Assembly: GCA_934096805.1 (NCBI GenBank)
Contig: CAKOMW010000005.1
Location: forward strand, 1-42,225
DNA from: an uncultured Bacilli bacterium
GTDB lineage: Bacteria > Bacillota_I > Bacilli_A > RF39 > UBA660
DNA: 42,225 nt
Direction: 5' to 3'
Position 1 is the stretch's first letter; the number at the start of each line of letters is the position of its first letter. The position numbers and the translations under genes were made by a program. The notes under the pieces are model-generated. The model saw only the letters and a list, made by a program, of their open reading frames with translations. It searched no databases and was not told the DNA's origin. Below, piece by piece: positions 24,095-32,366 of this stretch.

Positions 24095-24511
24095 TCAATT
24101 ATATTTTAATAAATCATTTTGTGTAAATGAGGTTACTTCTACCCTGTTATTTTTACAATATTTATTATATCTATTTATAATGTTGCAATATTCGTTTTCG
24201 TTTATCTTCTTACCTTTTTTGTATAAAAATTTATCTAAACCAGCGAATATATCTATTATGTAATTATCATTTATTTTCGCGAATGATGGTATAGGCAGTG
24301 GTGGATTGTACTTTCTTATCAATACATTGAAGGGGTATGTAAAGCAATTAGGTTTGCCCTTTATTTTAGAGATATTAACTAATGTTATTTTATTTTCTTT
24401 TATATTCTTTTCTATTATCAACATTAGCCTTTTTTTGTGCTCAACATTTTTAATTCCACTTGCAAAATGTGGTGGAACAAAATATAAAAACATACCTACT
24501 TCAATTTTCAA
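24095..24511 (-). CDS. Probable toxin of a Panacea-type toxin-antitoxin pair
   Basis: 138 residues. The N-terminal half (KRLMLIIEKNIKENKITLVNISKIKGK) looks like the beta-barrel of MazF/PemK-type RNases, but I cannot confirm catalytic residues. The C-terminus is Lys/Asn-rich. Its ATG overlaps the stop codon of the Panacea-domain gene by four bases (ATGA), so the antitoxin is translated first and the two are coupled. Toxins paired with Panacea domains are very diverse, so the assignment rests mainly on the partner. Confidence 0.55.
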   Translation of the reverse strand: MKIEVGMFLYFVPPHFASGIKNVEHKKRLMLIIEKNIKENKITLVNISKIKGKPNCFTYPFNVLIRKYNPPLPIPSFAKINDNYIIDIFAGLDKFLYKKGKKINENEYCNIINRYNKYCKNNRVEVTSFTQNDLLKYN

Positions 24512-25032
24512 TAATCTAACTCACTTGTTTTTTTGAATTCATTTGAATTCATTATTTCATAAGCATCCAAAACATCTTTAATATTATCAAGTTCACACTC
24601 TAATTCTTTGTTTGGAATAATTGACTTCTTTTTGTCTTTGTATTTTTTTTCTTTTGATAAATCAAAGTATTTTTTCCAACATGTAAATTGATGTGTCATT
24701 TCTGATAAAGTTTCGGCATCTTCAGAACCATAAATATTTTTTGTAAGTTCTAAGACTTCTATATCATCTTTAGGTAATTGCTTTCCCTTGTAGTTCAATA
24801 GTTTATTTAAGTTATTTTTATATTCAAGTCGAACGTTTTCCATTACCATACCGTTTTCAAAAGCACAAAATTCATCATTAAATAATAGTTTTTTATTTTT
24901 TGTCAAGCTTATTAACTGAGCAAAAAACAATAACTTTTGTAGTTTCATATTACCATTAAAAGTATTTCTAGGTGTATCTAATTCATTATCTAAGAACCAT
25001 TTTACATAGTCAAAAACATTAGTATTGTTCAT
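24508..25032 (-). CDS. Panacea-domain (DUF4065) antitoxin
   Basis: 174 residues. The N-terminal two thirds carry the Panacea signature: FDYVKWFLDN, MKLQKLLFFAQLISLTKNKKLLF near residue 29, then FCAFENGMVMENVRLEYKN near 55. The domain also occurs in SocA and phage GepA-like proteins and acts as an antitoxin scaffold against unrelated toxins. The C-terminal 60 residues are charged and may contact the toxin. It lies 35 bases after the recA stop on the same strand but is preceded by its own GGGAGGTG site. Confidence 0.8.
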   Translation of the reverse strand: MNNTNVFDYVKWFLDNELDTPRNTFNGNMKLQKLLFFAQLISLTKNKKLLFNDEFCAFENGMVMENVRLEYKNNLNKLLNYKGKQLPKDDIEVLELTKNIYGSEDAETLSEMTHQFTCWKKYFDLSKEKKYKDKKKSIIPNKELECELDNIKDVLDAYEIMNSNEFKKTSELDY

Positions 25033-25067
25033 GAGACACCTCCCTTTTTTATATTATAAGTTTATTT

Positions 25068-26081
25068 TTATTTCTTATCTTTTTTATCATTTTGATTGTT
25101 ATAAAAGTCTCTTACTTTCTTTTCTAATTCATCTCTTAGTTTAGTGTTTTCTCTAAGAAGAGTTTTTACGTTTTCTTTACCTTGTCCTATTTTTTCACCA
25201 TTGTATGAATACCAAGCACCACTTTTATCTAGAATATTTGCTTCAACTGCTAAGTCAATTATTTCTCCTTCTTTTGATATACCTGTTCCATACATTATTT
25301 CTACTGTTGCAGTTTTAAACGGAGGTGCTACTTTGTTTTTTACTACTTTTATATTAGTCTTTGCTCCGACTACTGTGTCACCTGATTTTATTTGTTCTCC
25401 ACGTCTTACATCAAGTCTGATAGTAGAGTAGAATTTTAATGCTCTTCCTCCTGGGGTTGTTTCGGGATTACCAAACATTACTCCTACTTTTTCTCTTAAT
25501 TGATTGATGAATATAGCGGTAGTATTAGTTTTACTAATTGTTCCACTTAATTTTCTTAAAGCTTGAGACATCAATCTTGCTTGAAGACCAACGTGTGAGT
25601 CTCCCATTTCTCCTTCAATTTCTGCTTTTGGCACTAGGGCTGCTACAGAATCAATTACGATTATATCTACTACTTCACTTCTTACTAATGCTTCACATAT
25701 TTCTAGAGCTTGTTCTCCTGTGTCTGGTTGCGATAATAGTAGTTCGCTTGTATTTACTCCTAATTTTTTAGCATAGACAGGGTCTAAAGCATGTTCCGCA
25801 TCGATAAAAGCTGCTCTTCCTCCAGTTTTTTGCACTTCTGCAATTGCATGAAGAGCTACAGTTGTTTTACCACTTGATTCTGGACCAAATATTTCAATTA
25901 TTCTCCCTTTAGGAAAACCATTAACTCCAAGTGCTAAGTCTAGAGTTAGTGAACCACTGGAAGTTGCTTCAATTTCCATATGTTTTTGTTCTCCAAGTTT
26001 CATGATTGAACCTTTTCCAAATTGTTTTTCAATGTCAGCCATTACTTGGTCTAATGTTTTGTTTTCTTCTTTTTTTGCCAT
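25068..26081 (-). CDS. recA: Recombinase RecA
   Basis: 337 residues. Forms ATP-dependent filaments on single-stranded DNA for recombination and SOS co-protease activity. Seen: N-terminal FGKGSIMKLG, Walker A GPESSGKTT near residue 65, Walker B VDIIVIDSVAAL near 139, loop L1/L2 regions (GEMGDSHVGLQARLMSQALRKL, NQLREKVGVMFGNPETTPGG), and a short, charged C-terminal tail. GGAGG lies about 8 bases before the ATG. Confidence 0.98.
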   Translation of the reverse strand: MAKKEENKTLDQVMADIEKQFGKGSIMKLGEQKHMEIEATSSGSLTLDLALGVNGFPKGRIIEIFGPESSGKTTVALHAIAEVQKTGGRAAFIDAEHALDPVYAKKLGVNTSELLLSQPDTGEQALEICEALVRSEVVDIIVIDSVAALVPKAEIEGEMGDSHVGLQARLMSQALRKLSGTISKTNTTAIFINQLREKVGVMFGNPETTPGGRALKFYSTIRLDVRRGEQIKSGDTVVGAKTNIKVVKNKVAPPFKTATVEIMYGTGISKEGEIIDLAVEANILDKSGAWYSYNGEKIGQGKENVKTLLRENTKLRDELEKKVRDFYNNQNDKKDKK

Positions 26082-26108
26082 AATATTTTCCTCCTAACGT
26101 ATAAATCA

Positions 26109-26137
26109 ATCATAACAAGTTTTTTTTAGTTTGTCAA
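26109..26137 (-). promoter_or_regulatory. Promoter of recA
   Basis: Minus strand TTGACA (26137-26132), 17 base spacer, TATGAT (26114-26109). I see no LexA box of the Bacillus CGAAC-N4-GTTCG type around it. Confidence 0.75.
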
Positions 26138-26180
26138 CACTTTTTCAAACATTTGTTTTTGTCCTGTTTTTTCCATTCAA

Positions 26181-26205
26181 AATTAAAAATTCCCCTAAGG
26201 GAATT
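26181..26205 (-). terminator. Terminator after pgsA
   Basis: AATTCCC pairs with GGGAATT around a 4 base loop, followed on the minus strand by a T-rich run. Separates pgsA from recA, which has its own promoter. Confidence 0.75.
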
Positions 26206-26236
26206 CTGTGTTTTTGTACCTTTTTTTTAGTACTAA

Positions 26237-26851
26237 TTATAAAATTTCTTCTTTTGATTCTGAAAAAATATTTTGTTTATTTAGTTTATAATACTCAATA
26301 CCAGAGGCGATAGCCATAATTGTACCAAAGTATAGGAAGAATTTTGATACTTGAATACCATATAGTTCGAATGGTAGATTATAAATGAATGTTAGGATTA
26401 TACCTATCATTAAACAAGCAGTTTTAATTTTACCACTTGTTTTGGCAGCAATAACTTTTCCTTTGTTGGCACAAGTCATTCTTATAGCATCAACGATTAT
26501 GTCTCTTGTTACTATTACAACTGGAACAATGGCAGGAATAAATCCATGAGCTGCGAAGATAACTAATACTGAATTTACTAAGACTTTGTCTGCTATTGCA
26601 TCAATAAACTTTCCAAATTCTGTTACTTGATTGTTTTTTCTGGCCATTTTCCCATCTAGATAATCCGTATAAGAAGCAAATACAAATAGTATTCCTGCGA
26701 TTATGTATCTTAAGTCTACCAGAATGTTATGGTATAGGAAACTTGGAAATTCTATACCAAATCTATAGAATGGAAAGAGTAACAGAATTATTATTACTAA
26801 TGATAAAATAAGTCTTAAGAATGTTAATTTTGTTGGAAGATTGAATTTCAT
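26237..26851 (-). CDS. pgsA: CDP-diacylglycerol-glycerol-3-phosphate 3-phosphatidyltransferase
   Basis: 204 residues. Makes phosphatidylglycerol phosphate in the membrane. The CDP-alcohol phosphotransferase signature D-G-x2-A-R-x8-G-x3-D-x3-D is complete in DGKMARKNNQVTEFGKFIDAIAD near residue 66. Several membrane helices. The order rodZ-like, pgsA, recA matches the Firmicute ymfM-pgsA-recA cluster, here without cinA. GGTGAT before the ATG. Confidence 0.95.
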   Translation of the reverse strand: MKFNLPTKLTFLRLILSLVIIILLLFPFYRFGIEFPSFLYHNILVDLRYIIAGILFVFASYTDYLDGKMARKNNQVTEFGKFIDAIADKVLVNSVLVIFAAHGFIPAIVPVVIVTRDIIVDAIRMTCANKGKVIAAKTSGKIKTACLMIGIILTFIYNLPFELYGIQVSKFFLYFGTIMAIASGIEYYKLNKQNIFSESKEEIL

Positions 26852-26859
26852 ATAATCAC

Positions 26860-27288
26860 CTACCCTAATATTAATTTTTTAAGTATTACGTAAAATAAAA
26901 TCAAGATTATTATTAGTATAATTATTACTATAACTATAGTTTTATTGCTTTCTTCTTTTCTTTCAATTGTATATGGAGTTTTAATTTTATTTTCTTCTTT
27001 TTTTGTTTCTTTTAGTCTGTTTTTTAAGTCTTCGAGATCTATTTTTGATGTTTTTTCAAATAAATAGTCATTTACTTCATCTAGAATTTTGTTTTCATCT
27101 AGTCCTAGATATTTAGCGTAAGTGCATGATATTCTTTTTAGTTCTAAAACATCTTTGAATACTTTTCTATTGCCTTCTTCTAGGTTTTCTATAATAATTG
27201 GTTCAGTTTTTAAATCATTTGCTACTTCTTCAATAGTTATCCCTATTTCTTCGCGTTTTTCTTTAAACTGTTCCCCTATTTCTTTCAT
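26860..27288 (-). CDS. RodZ-like helix-turn-helix membrane protein
   Basis: 142 residues. Cytoplasmic Xre-type HTH_25 domain (IGEQFKEKREEIGITIEEVANDLKT, ENLEEGNRKVF, CTYAKYLGLDE), a charged linker, and one membrane helix near residues 115-136 (IVIVIIILIIILILFYVIL). The periplasmic domain of full RodZ is absent and only KKLILG follows the helix. In the family it links MreB to the membrane in rod-shape control. 8 bases before pgsA. Confidence 0.85.
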   Translation of the reverse strand: MKEIGEQFKEKREEIGITIEEVANDLKTEPIIIENLEEGNRKVFKDVLELKRISCTYAKYLGLDENKILDEVNDYLFEKTSKIDLEDLKNRLKETKKEENKIKTPYTIERKEESNKTIVIVIIILIIILILFYVILKKLILG

Positions 27289-27317
27289 TTATATCTCTCC
27301 TTGCTTTATAAATAAAA

Positions 27318-27665
27318 AAATAATATTTAATAAGCCATGTTCTGTACCTTAAAAAAGGTGGTAAACATTTATCTATCTTTCGATTCCCGAATCGGTTCAT
27401 TTCCCTATCAGGATTCCCCTACCATAATTTGGGTTTCTCACTTGTGGGGTTTACCTCGTTCCATTCTTTTAGTTTCCCAAAAGACTCGTCTCTATGGCAC
27501 TTTTATATCTACTTTAATCATATCAAAGACTTAGATTATTTCGAAGCCGTTAGATTTCTCTACCCTAGGTTATTTTTTCCCTAGGCACAAACACTAAGAA
27601 CATCGCAGTTCTTGTGAGCATGGACTTTCCTCTATATAATAAATATACAGCGTTTACCTAAAATA
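27318..27665 (-). ncRNA. rnpB: RNase P RNA, class B
   Basis: Minus strand. The RNA subunit that cleaves 5' leaders from tRNA precursors. Seen: the 5' block GGTAAACGCTG, the conserved P4/CR I segment AGAGGAAAGTCCATGCTCAC, GTGCCTAGG, the CR II/III block GGTAAACCCCACAAGTGAGA followed by AACCCAAATT and GGTAGGGGAA, and the 3' CR V segment ACATGGCTTA. Block order follows Bacillus class B RNA. It starts directly after the gpsB stop, a conserved neighbourhood in Firmicutes. The ends are estimated to within about 10 bases. Confidence 0.95.
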
Positions 27666-27998
27666 TTATTCTTTATTATCTTTTCCAAAAATTACTTTTT
27701 CTAAGTTAGAAATTCTTTTTAATAAATCAACACTAGATGTACCTGTAGGATTATTAGCTTTTGCTATTTCTACATTTACATTGGCATCTCTTAGTTGTTG
27801 TTTAAGTCTTAAAATTTCATCAGTTAGTTCGTCTTTTTCTTGTTCTTGTTTTTTTATTATTTCTATAAATGTATTGTAATCTTCTATTACTAAGTCAAGA
27901 AATTGATCTACTTCTTTTAAACGAAAACCTCTAGTATCAATTTTAAATTCTTTTTCTAGGATGTCATTTGGAGTTAAATTGAGTTTATTTTGATACAT
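27666..27998 (-). CDS. gpsB: Cell-division adaptor GpsB
   Basis: 110 residues. DivIVA-family N-terminal domain (LTPNDILEKEFKIDTRGFRLKEVDQFLDLVIEDY), coiled coil up to about residue 75, then a short linker and the C-terminal SSVDLLKRISNLEKVIFG trimerisation helix that marks GpsB rather than DivIVA. It coordinates penicillin-binding proteins during growth and division. rnpB follows at once. Confidence 0.92.
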   Translation of the reverse strand: MYQNKLNLTPNDILEKEFKIDTRGFRLKEVDQFLDLVIEDYNTFIEIIKKQEQEKDELTDEILRLKQQLRDANVNVEIAKANNPTGTSSVDLLKRISNLEKVIFGKDNKE

Positions 27999-28024
27999 AA
28001 TATCACCAACCCTTTACATTCTAT

Positions 28025-28053
28025 ATTTTAAATAAAAAATATTGTTTTGTCAA
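28025..28053 (-). promoter_or_regulatory. Promoter of gpsB-rnpB
   Basis: Minus strand TTGACA (28053-28048), 17 base spacer, TAAAAT (28030-28025), about 27 bases before the gpsB ATG. Confidence 0.75.
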
Positions 28054-28181
28054 TATGGTATTGGTTTTTGATTATTTTCTTTTTTAATTTATTTTTTTGA
28101 TATTGTATTAATTATTATTTTCTTTTTCATGTAAAGTGACTGACATTTTTGAGTCTTTTTATGTACTATTTTGTTTGTTTT

Positions 28182-28190
28182 TGTTATAAT
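28182..28190 (+). promoter_or_regulatory. Extended -10 promoter of the glucosaminidase-cohesin operon
   Basis: TG-T-TATAAT at 28182-28190 with no good -35 box. It lies 37 bases before the ATG of the glucosaminidase gene, which has GGAGG about 8 bases upstream. Confidence 0.6.
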
Positions 28191-28226
28191 TTATATATAG
28201 TGTATATTAATGATGGAGGTTAGAAT

Positions 28227-30422
28227 ATGAAAAGGATTATTTATTTTGCTATTTTTATTAGTCTTTTGATATGTTTTGTAGGTAATGTTAATGCTCTTAC
28301 TTATAAAGCTACTGTAACTGAGAAGGCTGGTATTAATGTAAGAAAAGGACCTGGTACTTCTCATGGTATTGCTGGTTCTCTTAATTATAAAGCTACTGTT
28401 ACTTTGGTATCTACTACTAAATCTAAGGGAACTGGTTGTAGTGCTGGTTGGTATAAAGTTAACTATGGTGGTTCTACTTCTAGATATATTTGTAGTTCTT
28501 ATGTTAGTGTTTCATCTTCTGGTTCTAGTAACCCTGTTATTAATAGTTCTAATTATTATACTACTAAGACTTGGTCTGCTAGAGTGAATGAGAATAATAT
28601 TAATATAAGAAAAGGGCCTTCTACTAGTTATGGTATTATGGATACTGTTTATTTAGGAACAGAGCTTGAGATAATTGAGAATTCTAATAGTAGTTGGTAC
28701 AAAGTAAAGTATTACAATAATAAGGTTGGATATATTTCTAAATCTCTTGTTGATGTTTATGGCAGTGTTACAGCAAGTGATACGGCTTATGCTAAGACTT
28801 TAAAAAGTGCTGGTTTTCCTGATAGTTATATTCCTTATTTAACTTATCTTCATAAAAAGTATCCTAATTGGAAGTTTAGTGCAGTTCAAACTAATAAGTA
28901 TTTTAATACTGCGATTAGTAAAGAAATTGGTAAAAATTATATTCAGTCTACTTTTAATACTTATAGAGACTCTGCTAAAGTGAAAGAATATGGAAGTGGC
29001 GGTAGAAACTGGTATAATGCTTCTAGTGGGGTTGTGGCTTTTTACTTAGACCCTAGAACTTATTTGAATGAAAAGAATATTTTTGTTTTTGAGAAGCTTT
29101 CTTATGATTCTAAGAGTCAAACTTATGATATTATTTCTACTATTTTTAAGGGTTCGTATTTAAATAAAAATACTTATATTAATTCTTTTATAAATGCTGG
29201 TAAGACTTATGATATTAGTCCTGTTCATTTAGCATCTAGAGTAAGACAAGAAGGTGGTACGAGTGCTTCTTATGCTGGTGTAAGTGGTACGGTTACTACT
29301 AAATGGAGTGGTAAGTCTTTGAAAGGTTTTTATAATTATTATAATATTGGGGCTTATGGAGATAATCCTGTTATAAGGGGGCTTGCTGTTGCAGCGGGTT
29401 ATGTTGGTAATGCAGATGGCACTCCTTGGAATACTAGAGATAAGGCTATTAAGTATGGAGCAAAAATTATTGCTGAAGATTATATAAATGTTGGACAAAA
29501 TACTTTGTATTTTCAAAAGTTTAATACAGGAAAGAATACTACTTATGGGGCTTATTCTCACCAATATATGACTAATGTTACGGCTCCAACTAGTGAGGCT
29601 AATTCTGCTTATGAAGCTTATTCTGATGCGAAGGTGCTTAGTAAAACTTTGACGTTTTCAATACCTGTTTATAAGGATATGCCTAGTGAGGCTACTACTC
29701 TACCTCCGATTAAAGATACTAATAATGAACTTTCTAGTATTTCGATTGATGGTATTAAGATAACTGGTTTTGATAAAGATGTTTTAACTTATGTTAAGTA
29801 TATTAGTGACAAGACTGCTTCAGTTAATGTTAGTGCAACTAGGGTATCAAGCAAATCTAAGGTTACTGGTACTGGAAATATAAAAATAAATAGGGATAGC
29901 ACTGTAGTTAATATTAAGGTTACATCAGAAGCTGGTACTGTTAAAACTTATAAGCTTAATTTAACAAGAGTAAAATCTGGTCCGTCATCTCGTTTATCTT
30001 TTGAACAAATTATTGATAAGATGGATGTTAAATATAGTAATAGTTATTTAACTGGTATTAAGAATGGTACTTCTCTTGCAACGTTTACTAATATGGCGAA
30101 TAAAATTGAGCCTAGTGCTAAAGTAAAGTTATATTCATCTAAAGGTACTGCTAAGACTGGAAATTTGGTTACTGGGGACTCTATTAGTATTACTACTAAT
30201 AATGTTACTAAGAAAATAGTGGTTTCTATAAAGGGTGACGTTAATGGTGATGGTAAAGTTTCTGCAATTGATTTGTTTAGAATCCAAAAGCATATTTTAA
30301 AACAGTCTAGTTTATCTGGAGCTTATAAAGAAGCATCTGATGCTAATGGTGATGGTAAGATTTCTGCGATTGATTTGTTTAAAATTCAAAAGTCAATTTT
30401 AGGTAAAGATACATTAAAATAA
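28227..30422 (+). CDS. Secreted SH3-glucosaminidase autolysin with C-terminal dockerin
   Basis: 731 residues. Signal peptide to about residue 23 (ending VNA). Two bacterial SH3 domains (residues about 25-95 and 113-180, each with NVRKGPGTS or NIRKGPSTS). A LytD/endo-beta-N-acetylglucosaminidase domain (about 190-455; PVHLASRVRQEGG, GYYNIGA-like NYYNIGAYG, WNTRDKAIKYGAKII). A cadherin-like beta-sandwich (about 495-585). A type I dockerin at the end, with two repeats each beginning GDVNGDGKVSAIDLFRIQK or SDANGDGKISAIDLFKIQK, containing the calcium-loop Asp/Asn. It should cut peptidoglycan glycan strands. 10 bases before the cohesin-like gene. Confidence 0.9.
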   Translation: MKRIIYFAIFISLLICFVGNVNALTYKATVTEKAGINVRKGPGTSHGIAGSLNYKATVTLVSTTKSKGTGCSAGWYKVNYGGSTSRYICSSYVSVSSSGSSNPVINSSNYYTTKTWSARVNENNINIRKGPSTSYGIMDTVYLGTELEIIENSNSSWYKVKYYNNKVGYISKSLVDVYGSVTASDTAYAKTLKSAGFPDSYIPYLTYLHKKYPNWKFSAVQTNKYFNTAISKEIGKNYIQSTFNTYRDSAKVKEYGSGGRNWYNASSGVVAFYLDPRTYLNEKNIFVFEKLSYDSKSQTYDIISTIFKGSYLNKNTYINSFINAGKTYDISPVHLASRVRQEGGTSASYAGVSGTVTTKWSGKSLKGFYNYYNIGAYGDNPVIRGLAVAAGYVGNADGTPWNTRDKAIKYGAKIIAEDYINVGQNTLYFQKFNTGKNTTYGAYSHQYMTNVTAPTSEANSAYEAYSDAKVLSKTLTFSIPVYKDMPSEATTLPPIKDTNNELSSISIDGIKITGFDKDVLTYVKYISDKTASVNVSATRVSSKSKVTGTGNIKINRDSTVVNIKVTSEAGTVKTYKLNLTRVKSGPSSRLSFEQIIDKMDVKYSNSYLTGIKNGTSLATFTNMANKIEPSAKVKLYSSKGTAKTGNLVTGDSISITTNNVTKKIVVSIKGDVNGDGKVSAIDLFRIQKHILKQSSLSGAYKEASDANGDGKISAIDLFKIQKSILGKDTLK

Positions 30423-30432
30423 GGAGGAAAAC

Positions 30433-31881
30433 ATGAAAAAAATTAAATATTTATTGGTTACATTTGTACTTAGTTTTGTCTTTGTACTTAATGTAAGCGC
30501 TGCTTCTGGTAGGATAGCTATTAGTGCTTCTTCTACTTCGGTGGCGATTGGTAGCACAACTAATGTTAGTATTACTTGTAGTAGTACGTCTACGCTTAAT
30601 TCTTGTCAGTATACTATTAAGTATGATAAGTCTAAATTAAAGCTTATGAGTGGTGATTCTTCAGTGGCATGGTTTGATACTACTGGATCAAAATCAATTA
30701 AGAAGAAGAGTTTCTCTCTTAGTTTTAAGGCTATTGATGAGGGAAGTTCTACTATTTCTATAAATACTGCTGAACTTGGTGATTATAACGGAAATGAGCT
30801 TAAGACTTCTACTGGTTCAGTTGCTATTAGGGGTTATATTCCTTCAAAAGAAAATAGCAGCAGTAGTTCTAGTTCTAATAATAATGTTACCTACTCTTCT
30901 AATAACAATTTAAAAGAACTTAGTGTTTCTGTTGGTAAGTTGTCTCCAACTTTTGATAAAAGTAAGACAGAGTATAGTTTGGATTTGGATGCTTCAGTAA
31001 AGAGTGTTACTGTTAAAGCAGTAGCAGATGATGCTAATGCTAAGGTTTCTGGTAATAAGACTCATAAGTTAAGTTCAGGCATTAATAAAATTAAAGTTAT
31101 AGTAACTAGTGAAAAAGGTACTAAAAAGACTTATACTATTACGGCTAATGTTTTGGATAAAAATCCTATTAAAAAAACAATTAATAATTCAGAATATACA
31201 TTGGTTAAGGACAAGGATTTGCTTACAAAATTAGATAATTATGACGAAAAGGAAATTAGTATAGATGGAGTTAATATACCCGCTCTTTATAGCGAAATAA
31301 CTGGATATACTCTTGTTGGACTTAAGGATTCTCTTGGTAAGATTAGTTTATTTGTTTATGATAATGATAGTTACACTTTGTATGAGGAATTTACTTTCAG
31401 TGAAATTAAGTTAAGACCGATTGATACTGATAAAAAGCTTAAGGGATATATTAAGACTTCTATTACTATTGAGGATTTAGAGGTTACTGGTTATAAAAAG
31501 AATAAAAATTCTAATTATACAATCTTTTATGCGATGAATGTGGAAACTGGTGATGAGGGTTGGTATTCTTATGAAAAGACTGAGAATACTGTTCAAAAGT
31601 TTTCTCAAGAGAAAAGTGATAGTATAATGAATAATGATAAGTCTGATATGATGATTAAGTTGCTTGCTAGTATTACTATTGTTCTTTCTATTTTGATTAT
31701 TGTGGTTGCTACCTCTAAAGGTGGAACTAAAAAGAAAAAGACTAAGAGTGATGTAAAAGAAACTAAAGAAGTTAAGAAAGATGTTAAGGAAACTAAGGAC
31801 GATAAAGCTAGCGAAGAAACTCCTGTAAAGAAGAAAAAGACAAAGAAAAAGAAAGATACTAAGATTCTTGATGAATGGTAA
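30433..31881 (+). CDS. Membrane-anchored cohesin-like protein
   Basis: 482 residues. Signal peptide to about residue 24 (ending VSA). A cohesin-like domain at about 27-135 (GRIAISASSTSVAIGSTTNV, CQYTIKYDKSKLKLM, SFSLSFKAIDEGSSTISIN) is followed by a serine/asparagine linker, a cadherin-like beta-sandwich (about 155-245) and a region of about 150 residues I do not recognise. One membrane helix near 405-428 leads to a cytoplasmic tail very rich in Lys. Cohesins bind dockerins. The only visible dockerin is on the enzyme encoded just upstream, so this is probably its surface receptor. Confidence 0.8.
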   Translation: MKKIKYLLVTFVLSFVFVLNVSAASGRIAISASSTSVAIGSTTNVSITCSSTSTLNSCQYTIKYDKSKLKLMSGDSSVAWFDTTGSKSIKKKSFSLSFKAIDEGSSTISINTAELGDYNGNELKTSTGSVAIRGYIPSKENSSSSSSSNNNVTYSSNNNLKELSVSVGKLSPTFDKSKTEYSLDLDASVKSVTVKAVADDANAKVSGNKTHKLSSGINKIKVIVTSEKGTKKTYTITANVLDKNPIKKTINNSEYTLVKDKDLLTKLDNYDEKEISIDGVNIPALYSEITGYTLVGLKDSLGKISLFVYDNDSYTLYEEFTFSEIKLRPIDTDKKLKGYIKTSITIEDLEVTGYKKNKNSNYTIFYAMNVETGDEGWYSYEKTENTVQKFSQEKSDSIMNNDKSDMMIKLLASITIVLSILIIVVATSKGGTKKKKTKSDVKETKEVKKDVKETKDDKASEETPVKKKKTKKKKDTKILDEW

Positions 31882-31908
31882 AATTGTAAAGGATTTTACC
31901 TTTTTTTT
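31877..31908 (+). terminator. Terminator overlapping the cohesin-like gene's stop codon
   Basis: GGTAAAAT pairs with ATTTTACC around an 8 base loop, then eight T. The stop codon lies in the 5' arm. Confidence 0.85.
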
Positions 31909-32014
31909 ATAAAAATATAACTTTTTTCCTTTAAAACCTTGATTTTATTGGGAATAAATGATAACTTTATATATGTAAGCATAGTTGCTTAAAAAAATGG
32001 GAGGTAATTTTAAA

Positions 32015-32290
32015 ATGAAAAAAGTTGAATTAATTGAAGCAGTAGCAGCAAAAGCTGGTATTACTAAAGCAGATGCAGGTCGTGCAGTTGATGCTGTATT
32101 CGCTACTATTACTGAAGCATTAGTTAAAGGAGACAAAGTTCCATTTGTTGGATTCGGAACATTTGCAGTTTCAAAAAGAGCTGCTAGAAACGGACGTAAT
32201 CCTATTACTGGAGCTGAAGTTAAAATTCCTGCTAGAAATGCTGTTACATTCAAAGCTGGTTCTGCATTAAAAGATGCTGTAAACAAATAA
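32015..32290 (+). CDS. hup: HU-type nucleoid protein
   Basis: 91 residues from ATG 32015, which has GGGAGG upstream and gives MKKVELIEAVAAKAGITKADA. The frame opens upstream at 31985 but those residues are not part of HU. DNA-wrapping arm and signature GFGTFAVSKRAARNGRNPITGAEVKIPARNAVTFKAG. A major chromosome-compacting protein, probably highly expressed. Confidence 0.96.
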   Translation: MKKVELIEAVAAKAGITKADAGRAVDAVFATITEALVKGDKVPFVGFGTFAVSKRAARNGRNPITGAEVKIPARNAVTFKAGSALKDAVNK

Positions 32291-32308
32291 GCCTTTTTGG
32301 CTTTTTTT
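32289..32308 (+). terminator. Terminator of hup
   Basis: AAGCC, 5 base loop, GGCTT, then T run. Starts at the stop codon. Confidence 0.85.
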
Positions 32309-32366
32309 CTTTTTATGTGACTTGTTTTACTCCTCTTTTTATTTTATAATTAAGTTGGTGGTTATA

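Noticed and set aside
26100..26160. LexA box upstream of recA
   Set aside because: No match to the Bacillus-type consensus; only a plain sigma-A promoter is visible.
31945..32286. Long frame antisense to hup
   Set aside because: Its length mirrors the codon bias of HU on the opposite strand; no ribosome site and no recognisable family.
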